Shown here piece by piece: positions 8,674-17,500 of a stretch of 53,713 nt of DNA. The position numbers were made by a program, and so were the translations under genes. Source of the DNA: Oceanobacter sp. (lineage in GTDB: Bacteria; Pseudomonadota; Gammaproteobacteria; Pseudomonadales; Oceanobacteraceae); the NCBI GenBank assembly GCA_002733645.1, contig NVWL01000054.1, forward strand, positions 1 to 53,713, in the 5' to 3' direction. Position 1 is the first letter of the stretch; the number at the start of each line of letters is the position of its first letter. The notes beneath the pieces were generated by a model, which was given only the letters and a program-made list of their open reading frames with translations, did not search any database and was not told the DNA's origin.

Positions 8674-10854
8674 ATGACCAAAACCAATATCCGCACCAGC
8701 AGCAGTCTCGCCATAGCAATCGCCAGCCTGGCCTGTGCCTCGCCTGCGTTTGCCCAGAACACGGGTAGCGATCAGACAGAAGCGGGAGGGACGGAAGATA
8801 TATTGGGAGAAATCGTCGTCACCGCCCAGCGCCGCGAACAGCGTGCCGATGATGTCGGGGTAACGATCAACGTATTGACCGGAAGCGACCTGAAGGCTGC
8901 CGGCACCCAGTCAATTGTGGATCTGGCGGCGATCACGCCAAATGTGCAAATCAAGAATGTGCTGGCCAATAGCGTTGTCAATGTCAGTATCCGCGGGATC
9001 GGCCTGAACGATTATGCGGCAAACAATAATCCTGCTGCGGGCATGTACGTCGACAATGTCTATCTTGTATCACCCGCTATGTTGTCGTTCGGACTCTTTG
9101 ATGTTGATCGCGTCGAGGTGCTCAAGGGGCCGCAAGGCGACCTTTACGGCCGAAACACGACCGCTGGCGCCGTCAATATTATCAGCCGCAAGCCGTCTGC
9201 CACGACTGACGTAATGCTCGAAGCCGGATACGGAACCTACGACAGCTGGCATGTAGAGGGAGCAGTCGGTGGCGCTCTCACGTCGACGCTGACTGCCAGA
9301 TTCGCGCTCCAGACGGTGCAGCAGGAATCCGGGCCGCAAACCAATTATGTCACGGGCAACCGTATCGGCAAAGTAGATCGCACCAATGGCAGGCTGCAAC
9401 TGCAGTGGGAACCAAGCGACAGCTTTAACCTGCTCCTGAACCTCCACAAAGGCTATGACCGATCCGATGTTACTCTCTACAAGGCAGACAATATCCTCAC
9501 CACCGAAGAGGACGCATTTGCCAGCCAGCCGAGGGTATCGGGAGCAGGCGTGGACCCTTATATGGAACTGGAATCGACCGGCACATCCCTGACTGCCAAC
9601 TGGTCTATCAGTCCCCAGGTAACGCTGACTTCAATCAGTGCCTATGAGCATTTTACCAGATCGCATGTCGAGGACACGGACGGGACCTCGTTGGCTTATC
9701 TCGACGCAACCTACGACAATGAAATTGACCAATATTCTCAGGAAATGCGGCTCGCATATCAAGGGGATGATCTCAATTTGATCGGCGGTGTATTTTACTC
9801 GCACGACAAGGTAGAAACTCGCGATACATTTTTCTCGCCCGACCTTCTGCCGCTCTTTGGTCTTCCGGGGCTAGACACGATTGGCAACACTTATCGCCAG
9901 CGCACCGATGCCTATGCTGCATTCCTGCACGGCGAATGGACCTTTGCGCCAAATCTGACGCTGATTGGCGGATTGCGCTATACCGAGGAAGAAAAGATAT
10001 TTGATCAGGCGACGACATTTCTGTGCACCGCAGGATCCTGCTCTGACCTGTTTGTGCCGGTGAGCAATGATTATTCGACCTCGAATGTTTCCGGCAAGAT
10101 TGGACTCAACTATCAAGCGGGTGATCGCACGCTAATCTATGCCAGCATCAGCCGGGGCTTCAAGTCCGGGGGCTTTCAGGGCCAGCTGACGTTCGATCCC
10201 ACAGTGCTTCAGCCGTTCGGCGACGAGAAGCTCACCGCATATGAACTGGGCCTCAAAACACGACTCTTTCCGAATTTCCAGCTGAATGCAGCCATTTTCA
10301 ACTATGATTATAGCGATGCGCAAATCTATGGGCCGCTGTTTGATTCTCCGGTCGGCGTGTTGTTCGGCATCGCCAATGTAGGCGATGCGAGGGTGACCGG
10401 GATCGAGGCTGATGCCCGGTGGAGTCCGACCGATGGGCTTGATGTCCGCTTCGGTGCCGGATTTATCGATACCGAGGTTACCAAATCGGTCGTTGCCGGC
10501 GTCGTAGAGGGCAGCGACCTGCCCAATTCGCCCCGCCTTACGCTCAATGGCCGGGTGAAATATGAATGGTCGCTGTCGGATCGCACCATGGCTGATATCA
10601 CCCTCTCGGGTAACTATCAGAGCCGTGTGCGCTTCGACATTGTCAGAAGCCCTGTAGAAGCGGTTGAAGGCGGTTACGTCCTTGCCAACGGCGAAGTGGG
10701 AATATCCTTCGCCGATCACTGGCGTGCATCGGTCTGGGTCAAGAATATTTTCGACCGGCTTTACCGGACGCAGACGCTCAACACGAGCACCGGGTGGACA
10801 AATCAATATGGCGCGCCGCGAACCGCAGGATTCAACATTGCCTACAAGTTCTGA
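8674..10854 (+). CDS. TonB-dependent outer-membrane receptor
   Basis: This 726-residue receptor takes up a ligand across the outer membrane using TonB energy. The ATG at 8674 follows GGGGGAAG (8660-8666) and opens a signal peptide ending in ASPAFA-QN near residue 26. The TonB box EIVVTAQRR follows at about 48-56, then the plug (IRGIGLNDYA; VEVLKGPQGDLYGRNTTAGAVNI), then a 22-strand-type barrel ending in the terminal aromatic motif AYKF. It starts 13 bp after the racemase stop. It likely imports the cyclic amide or conjugate acted on by the operon. Sphingomonads use such receptors for many carbon sources besides siderophores. Confidence 0.9.
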   Translation: MTKTNIRTSSSLAIAIASLACASPAFAQNTGSDQTEAGGTEDILGEIVVTAQRREQRADDVGVTINVLTGSDLKAAGTQSIVDLAAITPNVQIKNVLANSVVNVSIRGIGLNDYAANNNPAAGMYVDNVYLVSPAMLSFGLFDVDRVEVLKGPQGDLYGRNTTAGAVNIISRKPSATTDVMLEAGYGTYDSWHVEGAVGGALTSTLTARFALQTVQQESGPQTNYVTGNRIGKVDRTNGRLQLQWEPSDSFNLLLNLHKGYDRSDVTLYKADNILTTEEDAFASQPRVSGAGVDPYMELESTGTSLTANWSISPQVTLTSISAYEHFTRSHVEDTDGTSLAYLDATYDNEIDQYSQEMRLAYQGDDLNLIGGVFYSHDKVETRDTFFSPDLLPLFGLPGLDTIGNTYRQRTDAYAAFLHGEWTFAPNLTLIGGLRYTEEEKIFDQATTFLCTAGSCSDLFVPVSNDYSTSNVSGKIGLNYQAGDRTLIYASISRGFKSGGFQGQLTFDPTVLQPFGDEKLTAYELGLKTRLFPNFQLNAAIFNYDYSDAQIYGPLFDSPVGVLFGIANVGDARVTGIEADARWSPTDGLDVRFGAGFIDTEVTKSVVAGVVEGSDLPNSPRLTLNGRVKYEWSLSDRTMADITLSGNYQSRVRFDIVRSPVEAVEGGYVLANGEVGISFADHWRASVWVKNIFDRLYRTQTLNTSTGWTNQYGAPRTAGFNIAYKF

Positions 10855-10856
10855 TG

Positions 10857-10897
10857 TTGACGGCTGTGGCAAATCCGGGCCGGCGGATCGCCGTCAA
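10857..10897 (+). terminator. Nested stem-loop after TonB receptor gene
   Basis: TTGACGGC (10857-10864) pairs perfectly with GCCGTCAA (10890-10897). Inside it, ATCCG (10873-10877) pairs with CGGAT (10884-10888). It begins 2 bp after the receptor stop codon, as expected of a transcription terminator or mRNA-stabilising hairpin. There is no strong T-run. Confidence 0.45.
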
Positions 10898-11067
10898 GTC
10901 CTGGATTTAAAGAACAGCCGGAAACTTGGGCAACTGAAGACCATGTCAAATTCCAGTCAAGTCGGTGCGCTTGTTCTCCCCAAAAGGATGAGCGCACCTG
11001 CTGGCATATAATTCACTTATTCGGCGAAGATCCTCAATTTTGAAATTGCCTGCTGAAAGATATTTGA

Positions 11068-11145
11068 ATGAGCAACCTTACACTCCCTATGGTTTCGCAG
11101 TTTCTTGTCGCGATCATCGCGAATATAGCGGCCCTGATCACCTAG
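11068..11145 (+). CDS. Possible 25-residue hydrophobic peptide
   Basis: This short frame encodes a 25-residue peptide beginning MSNLTLPMVS, followed by a purely hydrophobic segment (FLVAIIANIAALI) that could span a membrane. It is followed 20 bp later by a strong GC-rich palindrome that can act as terminator, which makes a short dedicated transcript plausible. The ribosome binding site is weak (GAAAGAT). The layout resembles small membrane peptides, including type I toxins, but no antisense RNA is evident, and the ORF could be chance. Confidence 0.3.
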   Translation: MSNLTLPMVSQFLVAIIANIAALIT

Positions 11146-11165
11146 GCAAGAACGGTCCGATCCGC

Positions 11166-11199
11166 CAACGGACGGGGGGTGGCCACCCCCCGTCCGTTG
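11166..11199. terminator. 34-bp perfect palindrome, terminator-like
   Basis: CAACGGACGGGGGGTGG is followed directly by its exact reverse complement, giving 17-bp arms with no spacer. Such a GC-rich hairpin followed by GCTTTG would stall polymerase and could end the transcript of the short ORF upstream. A perfect palindrome of this length could also be a protein-binding or recombination site. Confidence 0.55.
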
Positions 11200-11257
11200 C
11201 TTTGTCGCATAAACGACATCGCTGGAGAGTAATATACAAGGCAAGAGTGCCATCGGG

Positions 11258-11460
11258 TCAGAACCAAAAAACCGCACCCTCAAGGAGCGCAGCGGAAAAG
11301 AGTGCGGCCTTAAAAATCCCGCTCATTTTGAAAACGCTCCCGATTGTCACCGACAGGCCAAGACTACAGGCTTGGTTCGCGCAGCGAATAGAGCGGGTCG
11401 CCGTCAGGCAGCGCCCATTATCGGCATGAAACTGCAATCCACTCTCATTGCCGAACACCT
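11258..11460 (-). ncRNA. Candidate structured small RNA with own terminator
   Basis: The minus strand holds a set of nested complementary segments with no convincing protein. A 7-bp closing stem (11318-11324 with 11391-11397) encloses three consecutive hairpins: 11345-11355 (TGTC/GACA), 11358-11375 (CCAAG/CTTGG) and 11376-11388 (TTCGC/GCGAA). A further hairpin (11422-11426 with 11449-11453, extended by TGA/TCA) is at the 5' end. The 3' end is a terminator with six Us. It matches no RNA family I can name; it is not recognisably tmRNA, RNase P, SRP or a standard 6S RNA. The 5' end is approximate. Confidence 0.4.
11266..11307 (-). terminator. Rho-independent terminator of candidate RNA
   Basis: On the minus strand, CCGCAC (complement of 11302-11307) pairs with GTGCGG (complement of 11272-11277), followed by TTTTTT (complement of 11266-11271). 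The stem-plus-U-run fits a Rho-independent terminator for a transcript coming from higher coordinates. Confidence 0.55.
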
Positions 11461-11681
11461 ATATATGGTCAAATCTAGCGGAAACTAATATTTATGAGTG
11501 TTCAACAATTGTTGCTTTGGACGAAAGCCAAGATTCAACAACCGGATCGCGCGACATAGGCCCCCCATTGATGATCGCCTGCGCGTGTGAATTTTCGGAG
11601 TTTAACGCACACTTTACCTGCACAGACCATAGTGATACAAAACCTCACAGTCCAGACCCAGAGATTGGTGGTTTCATATCA

Positions 11682-12299
11682 ATGCCGACAACCGGTACAC
11701 AGCGCGATCAAGCAAAAGCAGTCCTTCGTAAGCAGGGGATTGTCCGTCTGTCCGAGTTTAAGGCAGCGGGAATCACAGCCGCGACCATTGGCCGGATGCG
11801 CGATGACGGCGAGGTCGTTCGCCTTGCACGGGGCATGTACCAACTACCGGACGCACCGCTTGATGTTAATCATAGCCTAGCAGAAGCTGCAAAACGTGTT
11901 CCAAAGGGCGTCATCTGCCTTGTGTCCGCCCTCGCCTTCCACGAACTGACCGATCAACTACCCCGATCTGTGTGGATGGCCATCGGCGCGAATGATTGGA
12001 CACCAAAGGATGGCAATCCGCCACTAAAAACCGTGCGATTCGCAGAGGCCCTACTCAACGATGATGTCATAGACGTCTCAATCGAAGGCGTTCCGGTGAA
12101 AGTTTTCAGCGTTGCGAAAACCATCGCAGATTGTTTCCGCCATCGCCGCACCGTTGGTCAATCGGTGGCGCTGGAAGGACTGCAAGAGGCAATCCGACAG
12201 CGCAAAGCCACAGCGTCTGAAATCGCACATCATGCTAAACGCGGCGGGGTGGCCACTGTGATCCGGCCTTATCTTGAGGCGCTAACGGCCAATGGCTAA
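11682..12299 (+). CDS. abiEi: AbiEi-type antitoxin (type IV TA system)
   Basis: This 205-residue protein matches the AbiEi antitoxin family. It has an N-terminal winged-helix domain (about 5-60: AKAVLRKQGIVRLSEFKAAGI) and a C-terminal domain with VKVFSVAKTIADCFRHR (about 142-158). AbiEi represses the operon and neutralises the AbiEii nucleotidyltransferase in phage abortive infection. The ATG at 11682 is chosen because homologous sequence begins there; an in-frame upstream stretch from 11448 has no family similarity. The gene overlaps abiEii by 8 bp. The antitoxin looks intact although its toxin partner is truncated. Confidence 0.85.
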   Translation: MPTTGTQRDQAKAVLRKQGIVRLSEFKAAGITAATIGRMRDDGEVVRLARGMYQLPDAPLDVNHSLAEAAKRVPKGVICLVSALAFHELTDQLPRSVWMAIGANDWTPKDGNPPLKTVRFAEALLNDDVIDVSIEGVPVKVFSVAKTIADCFRHRRTVGQSVALEGLQEAIRQRKATASEIAHHAKRGGVATVIRPYLEALTANG

Positions 12300-12954
12300 G
12301 GAAATGAAAAACATCGGTGCTTCGGTGTACGCGCGGCTTTTAAACATTGCGCGTGACCAAAAGCAAACCTTCAATTTTGTTCTCAATCGGTATGCGATTG
12401 AGCGGCTATTGTACCGGCTCAGCCAGTCCAAACATGCAGATAGCTTCGTCCTCAAAGGCGCAACGCTCTTGATGACATGGTTCGACGAACCATTCCGAGG
12501 CACACAAGACCTTGATCTGCGGGGCTATGGCAACCCCGACCCAGATGCGGTCCTCGACCTTTTCGGCGAAATCCTCGCCATAGACGATCAGGACGGGGTG
12601 CATTTCGACGTTGCCGCCGCGCGCATTGATCGCATCCGTGAAGAGGTAGAATATGGCGGAGTGCGTATTCGCACCATTGCCGAGATTGGCGGCGCAAAAG
12701 TGCCAGTCTCCGTCGATATCGGATTTGGCGATGCGACGGAGCCCGGCGCCGAGAATCTGGACTTCCCCGTTATGTTTGAGATGTCCCAGCCAAAACTGCA
12801 AGGCTATGCGCGTGAAACCATTATTGCTGAAAAGTTTCAGGCGATGGTTGCTCTCGGTCACGCCAACACCCGATTGAAGGACTATTACGACATCTGGATT
12901 TTGATCCAGTCGTTCACATTTGAAGATGACAGATTGCCGCAGGCCATAGTGTAG
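12292..12954 (+). pseudogene. abiEii: AbiEii nucleotidyltransferase toxin, C-terminally truncated
   Basis: The 220 residues match the N-terminal part of AbiEii, the type IV nucleotidyltransferase toxin. The active-site block KGATLLMTWF...RGTQDLDL (about 51-77) has the paired aspartates, and the later block AEKFQAMVALG...RLKDYYDIWIL (about 178-207) is present. Family members are usually about 280-310 residues. Here homology stops near 12945, just after FTFEDDRLPQA, and the frame ends a few codons later in unrelated DNA next to an IS110 element. An insertion or deletion has therefore removed about 70-90 C-terminal residues, and the toxin is probably inactive. Confidence 0.7.
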
Positions 12955-13243
12955 ATATGTAGGGACTTCTGTGGTTGCCGCCCATAATGCAAGAGGTTTT
13001 TGATCCATCTGTACAAGTGATCGAATGCGGTCTTCTGTAAGGCCTTTGAATGCGGCATTGTTAGAAGCCGCTGGCCGGTATGGTGATTTGCGGGTCAGAT
13101 CCAAATCTCGTTAGCGAGCTTCTATGCTCAGAGTCCCTAACTGGTTTTTCTGACCCAGATCTGTTCGATCATTTTGCCCATTCTGGTCGTCGCCTTCTCA
13201 CACCTCCCTTATCCGACGTCAGGCAGATTTTGCGGCTTGTTGC

Positions 13244-14274
13244 TCATGTTGCCACCACCTGTGCCGGAACTCGATAATCCTCATTTCTAATTATTAGCGC
13301 CCAGATCGTCCGCGCCATCTTGTTGGCCAAAGCAATAGCCACAAGCATTCGCGGTTTCCGGGATGAGATCCGTGCCAGCCACGAGTCCTCTGGTATTGAT
13401 TTACGGCCCATCCAGTTCAGACGTGACATCGCGCCAATGATGAGCAGTCTGCGGATATCAGCTTGCCCAGCCTTAGAAGTACGGCCAAGTCGTTCTTTAC
13501 CACCAGAGGAAAACTGCGTGGAACGAGGCCGAGCCAAGCCGCAAAGTCGCGCCCGCAGCTGAAGTTCTCCATCGCAGGGGCAAAAGCTTCGACTGCCAGA
13601 GCAGTTATTGGGCCGACCCCGGGGATGGTTTGCAAACGCCGCGCGGTGTCAGCTTCATTAGCCAGCGCCTGGATCTTCGCGGTCCGGGCATTGATGCGGT
13701 TTGTTTGCTCGGCGATCTGCTCCACCATATCGCGGCATTCCTCCCGCATCAGATCGGGCAAATCACTATTCGGCGCCTCCAGGATCTCTGCGATCCGTTT
13801 GATCTGGCGGAACCCTTGGGGAACTACGTAACCAAATTCATAAAGGCTTGCCCTGAGTGCGTTGACCAGCTCGGTGCGCTGGTGGACGAGCCGTTCCCGG
13901 GCACGGAACAAAATCGCCCGACTTTGTTGTTCAGCACTCTTTGGAAGGACGAAGCGCATCTCGGGCCGCTGGGCAGCGATCACGATCGCCTCGGCGTCTG
14001 CCGCATCGTTCTTCTGGCGCTTCACGAACGGTTTAACGTAACGCGGTGCTATCATCTTCACCTCATGGCCAAGCTTGACCATCTCACGGGCCCAGTAATG
14101 GGCACTGCCGCAGGCCTCCATCACGACCACCGCGGGAGGCTGCTTCGCCATGAACCCGGGAAAACTCTGCCGCGACAGCTTCCGACAGAACTGTGGCTGC
14201 CCCGTCATTGAGGCCGCGTGTAGCTGAAAAACATCCTTTGCCAGATCTACTCCAATCATTGTATCCTTCATCAT
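13244..14274 (-). pseudogene. IS110-family transposase, frameshifted
   Basis: The N-terminal part (14274 to about 13515) has the IS110 DEDD/RuvC-like start MIGVDLAKDVFQLH and VVVMEACGSAHYWAR...KNDAADAEAI. The C-terminal transposase_20 region follows (LQTIPGVGPITALAVEAF). At about 13515 one nucleotide is missing: after the codons for LVPR the conserved continuation QFSSGGKERLGRTSKAGQAD is found only in another frame, which then runs to 13244 and contains MARTIWALI. One deletion explains the break, so the element is recently inactivated. IS110 elements lack terminal inverted repeats, so its ends are not placed. Confidence 0.85.
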
Positions 14275-14360
14275 GGTTGCCGTCCTTTCTGCTCAGTGGC
14301 TGTAATCACCACTATCTTGGCACATTACGATGCCGTCAGGTAGGGCGGCAACCATCCCAT

Positions 14361-15331
14361 CTCGCGAGACATCTTCTGTAAATTCCTGCCGCAGGAAGGA
14401 GATGTATTGATGACGAAGGATGACGAACGCGAAGTACAGCGTAAATTGCGGATATTGCAGCACGCAGAGAAGATAGGGCATGTCGCCAAAGCCTGTCGCT
14501 ATTTTGGCATTGGCCGAGCCAGCTTCTACAGATGGAAGCGCGCCTATGAGTGCGATGGTAAAGCTGGGCTGGTCAATGCCAAAACCATTCCAAAAAACCC
14601 ACCCAACCGGACACCGCCCGAGGTTGCTGAGAAGGTGCTTCATCTGCGACGCAAATACCACCTCGGACCAGAACGGATCATGTGGTATCTGGCGCGCTAT
14701 CACGGCATCAAATTATCCGATGCAACGATATACCGGATACTCAAGCGCAACGGGCTGAACAGGCTCCCCCGCGGAACGCGCCTTCGGAAAGTCCACACCA
14801 AACGCTATAACAAACAGGTCCCTGGTCATCATATCCAGATGGACGCCCACGTTCCTGACTTTCATTGGAAAAAAGGGTGAGAAGACTCGCCGCTTCCAGT
14901 ATACCGCCATTGATGACGCCACTCGTGTTCGAGCACTCAAAGTCTATAAAAAACATACTCAAGCAAACGCGATCGACTTTGTCGATCACATCATTGACAA
15001 GTTCCCATTCCGCATTCGTGAAATTAGACCCGATAACGGCCACGAGTTCCAAGCCAAGTTCCACTGGCATGTCGAAGACCGCGGTATCCGCCATGCTTAC
15101 ATCAAGCGCGGCACCCCACAGCTCAATGGCAAAGTGGAGCGATCCCACCGCTCGGACCAGCAGGAATTTTACCAACTGCTCAGCTATAAAGGCGACGCCG
15201 ATCTGGAAGCCAAACTCGATGAGTGGGAGCGCTTCTATAACTTCCACAGACCGCACGGAGCCTTCAAAGGAAAAACGCCCTATGAAGCGCTCCGAGAAAG
15301 GCTATAATCGCATGTAAAGAATGTCTCGCCA
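14361..15331 (+). mobile_element. IS481-family insertion sequence, approximate ends
   Basis: Imperfect inverted repeats flank a DDE transposase: CGCGAGACATCTTCTGTA at the left (from about 14363) and TGTAAAGAATGTCTCGCC at the right (to about 15330). It lies directly beside the IS110 element, in the area where abiEii is broken. The exact ends are uncertain by several bases. Confidence 0.6.
14410..15307 (+). pseudogene. IS481-family transposase, frameshifted
   Basis: The first 156 or so codons give the HTH region (AEKIGHVAKACRYFGIGRASFYRWKR) and the start of the catalytic domain (GHHIQMD). Near 14842 the frame breaks: one extra base in GACGCCCACGTTCC shifts the conserved FLTF-type continuation, and a stop follows at 14878-14880. 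The other frame carries the rest of the DDE domain (RFQYTAIDDATRVRALKVY; RPDNGHEFQ; RPHGAFKGKTPYEAL) to a TAA at 15305-15307. ATG 14410 follows GGAAGGAG. One insertion has inactivated it. Confidence 0.85.
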
Positions 15332-15843
15332 GTCACCCGATGTTACAAACACTGCCTATCCCCTACTCTGTTGTTTCGCAAGAAACGCAAAAGATCAATT
15401 TCCTATGGCCGCTTCGCGCCCAAAGGCAGATGTTCCTTCCTGGAAGCTGCCATTGCCTAAACTCGGTGTGCACGAGAATTGATGGCTGCAACTCGGTGGA
15501 CTGCGGAAGGCCAGGTTTTGACCCGAGCTAATGCAAAGCAGGCATTCATACCTAGCACTCGCCTAAGAAGCGGCATAGAAATTCTTCATATCAAAAGTTG
15601 ATTTCTTCAATGCTCTCAAAATGGCGGATCGGGAAACTATGCTACTTATAATTGCTCCAGGATCACAATAATTTCGTGTATCAGGTGTTAAAAATGTTTT
15701 TTGTACCTAATAAGTTCTGGAATTCTCGATCCATTTAAATTGCGCGTAAGCGTTTACATTGGTTCTGAGTGACCAAAGCTGACTGGAAAGCAGTCAATTC
15801 AGATGCAAAAATGGCGCAATCATAGATCCGTTCGGCCTTATCC
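15332..15843. other. No gene seen between IS481 and FGE gene
   Basis: About 510 bp with no recognisable gene, RNA or strong terminator. Frames here are short and match nothing I know. It lies between the right end of the IS481 element and the 3' end of the minus-strand sulfatase/CoA-transferase operon. Confidence 0.4.
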
Positions 15844-16815
15844 CTATTCCGGCGCAGCTTTGTGGCTATCCACAAGCCGGAAGCCGATGTGATCAGTACC
15901 CAATGACTGCTCCTGAAATTGCCGTGCAGCAGGGCGGTATCGCGCGCAATAGTTGGCTGCACATAAATAGGAACCGCCCTTTATGATCTGGACCGGTTCT
16001 TCCGCATCCGGCCTTCCGCCCATGCTCGTGGTCCACTCCCAGACATTGCCGATCATGTCATAAAGCCCGAATGCATTTGGCGGGAAACATCCGACCGGCG
16101 CGCGGCTGACAAAACCGTCTGTGCCCATGTCCTTGGCTGGAAAAACGCCCTGATAGTAATTGGCAAGCGGCTTGCCGTCTTCATCAACTGGCTCCGGCAC
16201 CGTATCCTGACCGGCGCGGGCAGCATATTCCCATTGCTCTTCGGTCGGCAGTTCCTTGCCCGCCCACCGGGCATAGGCCACAGCATCCGGATAGGCGATC
16301 TGGACAACCGGTTCCCGGCCTTTGCTTTTGACAGTGTCCGCCGGGCCTGACGGATGGCGCCACTGCGCACCGACAACCCATCGCCACCATTGGGGCCTAT
16401 CTCGCGTGGGTACCGTAAAAACAGCGGATCCAGGCATCAGCATTTCCGCCGGCGCACCGTCGATTTTCGGTGGATCCTGCTCCGCGGTCGTTTTGTAGCC
16501 GGTTGCGTTGACAAAATCAGTGAACTGGGCGTTTGTTACCTCAAGAGCATCCATCCAGAAACCGGCTACGGTCACTTTGCTGGGTGGCCCCTCTTCCGGA
16601 TAATTCGGACTTTCCCCCATGGGATAAGTCCCGCCCGGAATCCAGACCATTTCTGATTTGACGCGACCATTACAGCGGTGCGCGCTGTCCTCGGCAAAGC
16701 CATCATTTTTGCTTTTTCCGCAACCCGTTAAGGCGAATGCAAATGCGAGAACCAGCAATCCGCATGCGTTCTTCACCCGCCAGACTTTTGTAAACAGGTT
16801 TTGGTTAAACGGCAT
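15844..16815 (-). CDS. Formylglycine-generating enzyme, lipoprotein form
   Basis: This 323-residue protein has the formylglycine-generating (SUMF1/FGE-sulfatase) fold, which oxidises the sulfatase active-site cysteine to formylglycine. An N-terminal hydrophobic stretch ends in the lipobox LTGC (Cys32), predicting a periplasm-facing lipoprotein. The FGE domain starts at about 54 (EMVWIPGGTYPMG) and runs to the C-terminus. Both redox-active cysteines are present, Cys285 and Cys290 in GGSYLCAANYCARYR, with the CxxxxC spacing of genuine FGE; many look-alikes (EgtB, PvdO) lack them. It is the last gene of the operon, 49 bp after the CoA-transferase B gene, and a Cys-type sulfatase is encoded in the same operon. 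Confidence 0.85.
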   Translation of the reverse strand: MPFNQNLFTKVWRVKNACGLLVLAFAFALTGCGKSKNDGFAEDSAHRCNGRVKSEMVWIPGGTYPMGESPNYPEEGPPSKVTVAGFWMDALEVTNAQFTDFVNATGYKTTAEQDPPKIDGAPAEMLMPGSAVFTVPTRDRPQWWRWVVGAQWRHPSGPADTVKSKGREPVVQIAYPDAVAYARWAGKELPTEEQWEYAARAGQDTVPEPVDEDGKPLANYYQGVFPAKDMGTDGFVSRAPVGCFPPNAFGLYDMIGNVWEWTTSMGGRPDAEEPVQIIKGGSYLCAANYCARYRPAARQFQEQSLGTDHIGFRLVDSHKAAPE

Positions 16816-16864
16816 ATGTAAGGACCTATGTCATTTTGGCCATGATTGCGCGGGTCTCCTGGCT

Positions 16865-17500
16865 CTATTTTGTATAATGCGCCGTCGTTTTCGCCGCAAC
16901 ATCCTCCGCGCTGACGCCTGGCGCCAGTTCGATCAGCCGGAACGGACTGTCATGGTCGGCACGGTGGAACACAGCGAGGTCAGTAATAATCATATCAACC
17001 ACGTTGGTCCCGGTCAGCGGCAATGTGCATTCGGGAATGAATTTGGGACTGCCGTCTTTCGCGCAGTGATCCATCACCACGATGATCTTCTTCACTCCTG
17101 CGACCAGATCCATCGCGCCGCCCATGCCCTTGATCATCTTGCCGGGGATCATCCAGTTGGCAATGTCGCCATTCTCTGCCACTTCCATCGCGCCCAATAC
17201 GGTCAGATCGATATGCCCGCCCCGGATCATCGCGAAGCTGTCGGCACTCCCGAAATAGCTCGAGGACGGCAGCTCACTGATCGTCTGCTTGCCGGCGTTG
17301 ATCAAGTCAGGGTCAATCTCGTCCTCATAGGGAAACGGTCCGATGCCGAGCATGCCGTTCTCGCTCTGCAGCGTGACTTCCACGCCGTCGGGTATGTGAT
17401 TTGCGACAAGGGTTGGTATGCCAATGCCCAGGTTGACGTAGAAACCGTCTTTCAATTCCTGCGCCGCCCGTGCGGCCATCTGGTTGCGATCCCAGCTCAT
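16865..17500 (-). CDS. scoB: 3-oxoacid CoA-transferase subunit B
   Basis: This 211-residue beta subunit belongs to the succinyl-CoA:3-oxoacid CoA-transferase family (ScoB/AtoA/PcaJ). The catalytic glutamate is Glu47 in the hallmark [10 protein letters not shown], and [14 protein letters not shown] (about 114-127) and [14 protein letters not shown] are conserved. With subunit A it moves CoA from succinyl-CoA (or acetyl-CoA) to a 3-oxoacid such as acetoacetate. Its start overlaps the subunit A stop by 4 bp (ATGA). In this operon it follows an FAH hydrolase, the same logic as in tyrosine/homogentisate degradation, where fumarylacetoacetase releases acetoacetate. Confidence 0.9.
   Translation of the reverse strand: MSWDRNQMAARAAQELKDGFYVNLGIGIPTLVANHIPDGVEVTLQSENGMLGIGPFPYEDEIDPDLINAGKQTISELPSSSYFGSADSFAMIRGGHIDLTVLGAMEVAENGDIANWMIPGKMIKGMGGAMDLVAGVKKIIVVMDHCAKDGSPKFIPECTLPLTGTNVVDMIITDLAVFHRADHDSPFRLIELAPGVSAEDVAAKTTAHYTK

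Noticed and set aside
11258-11458. 66-residue minus-strand protein
   Set aside because: Its last codons are the terminator stem and U-run, and it has no family similarity; a structured RNA explains the stretch better.
11448-11681. N-terminal extension of AbiEi
   Set aside because: The frame is open but has no AbiEi similarity, while typical family sequence begins at the ATG 11682.
12406-13104. Minus-strand 232-residue ORF across abiEii
   Set aside because: Most of it is antisense to the abiEii frame. The remaining N-terminal part (12955-13104) matches nothing I recognise, so I do not call a gene.
14865-15317. 150-residue Ser/Thr-rich plus-strand ORF
   Set aside because: It is an off-frame reading of the IS481 transposase DDE domain, which is continuous in the adjacent frame.
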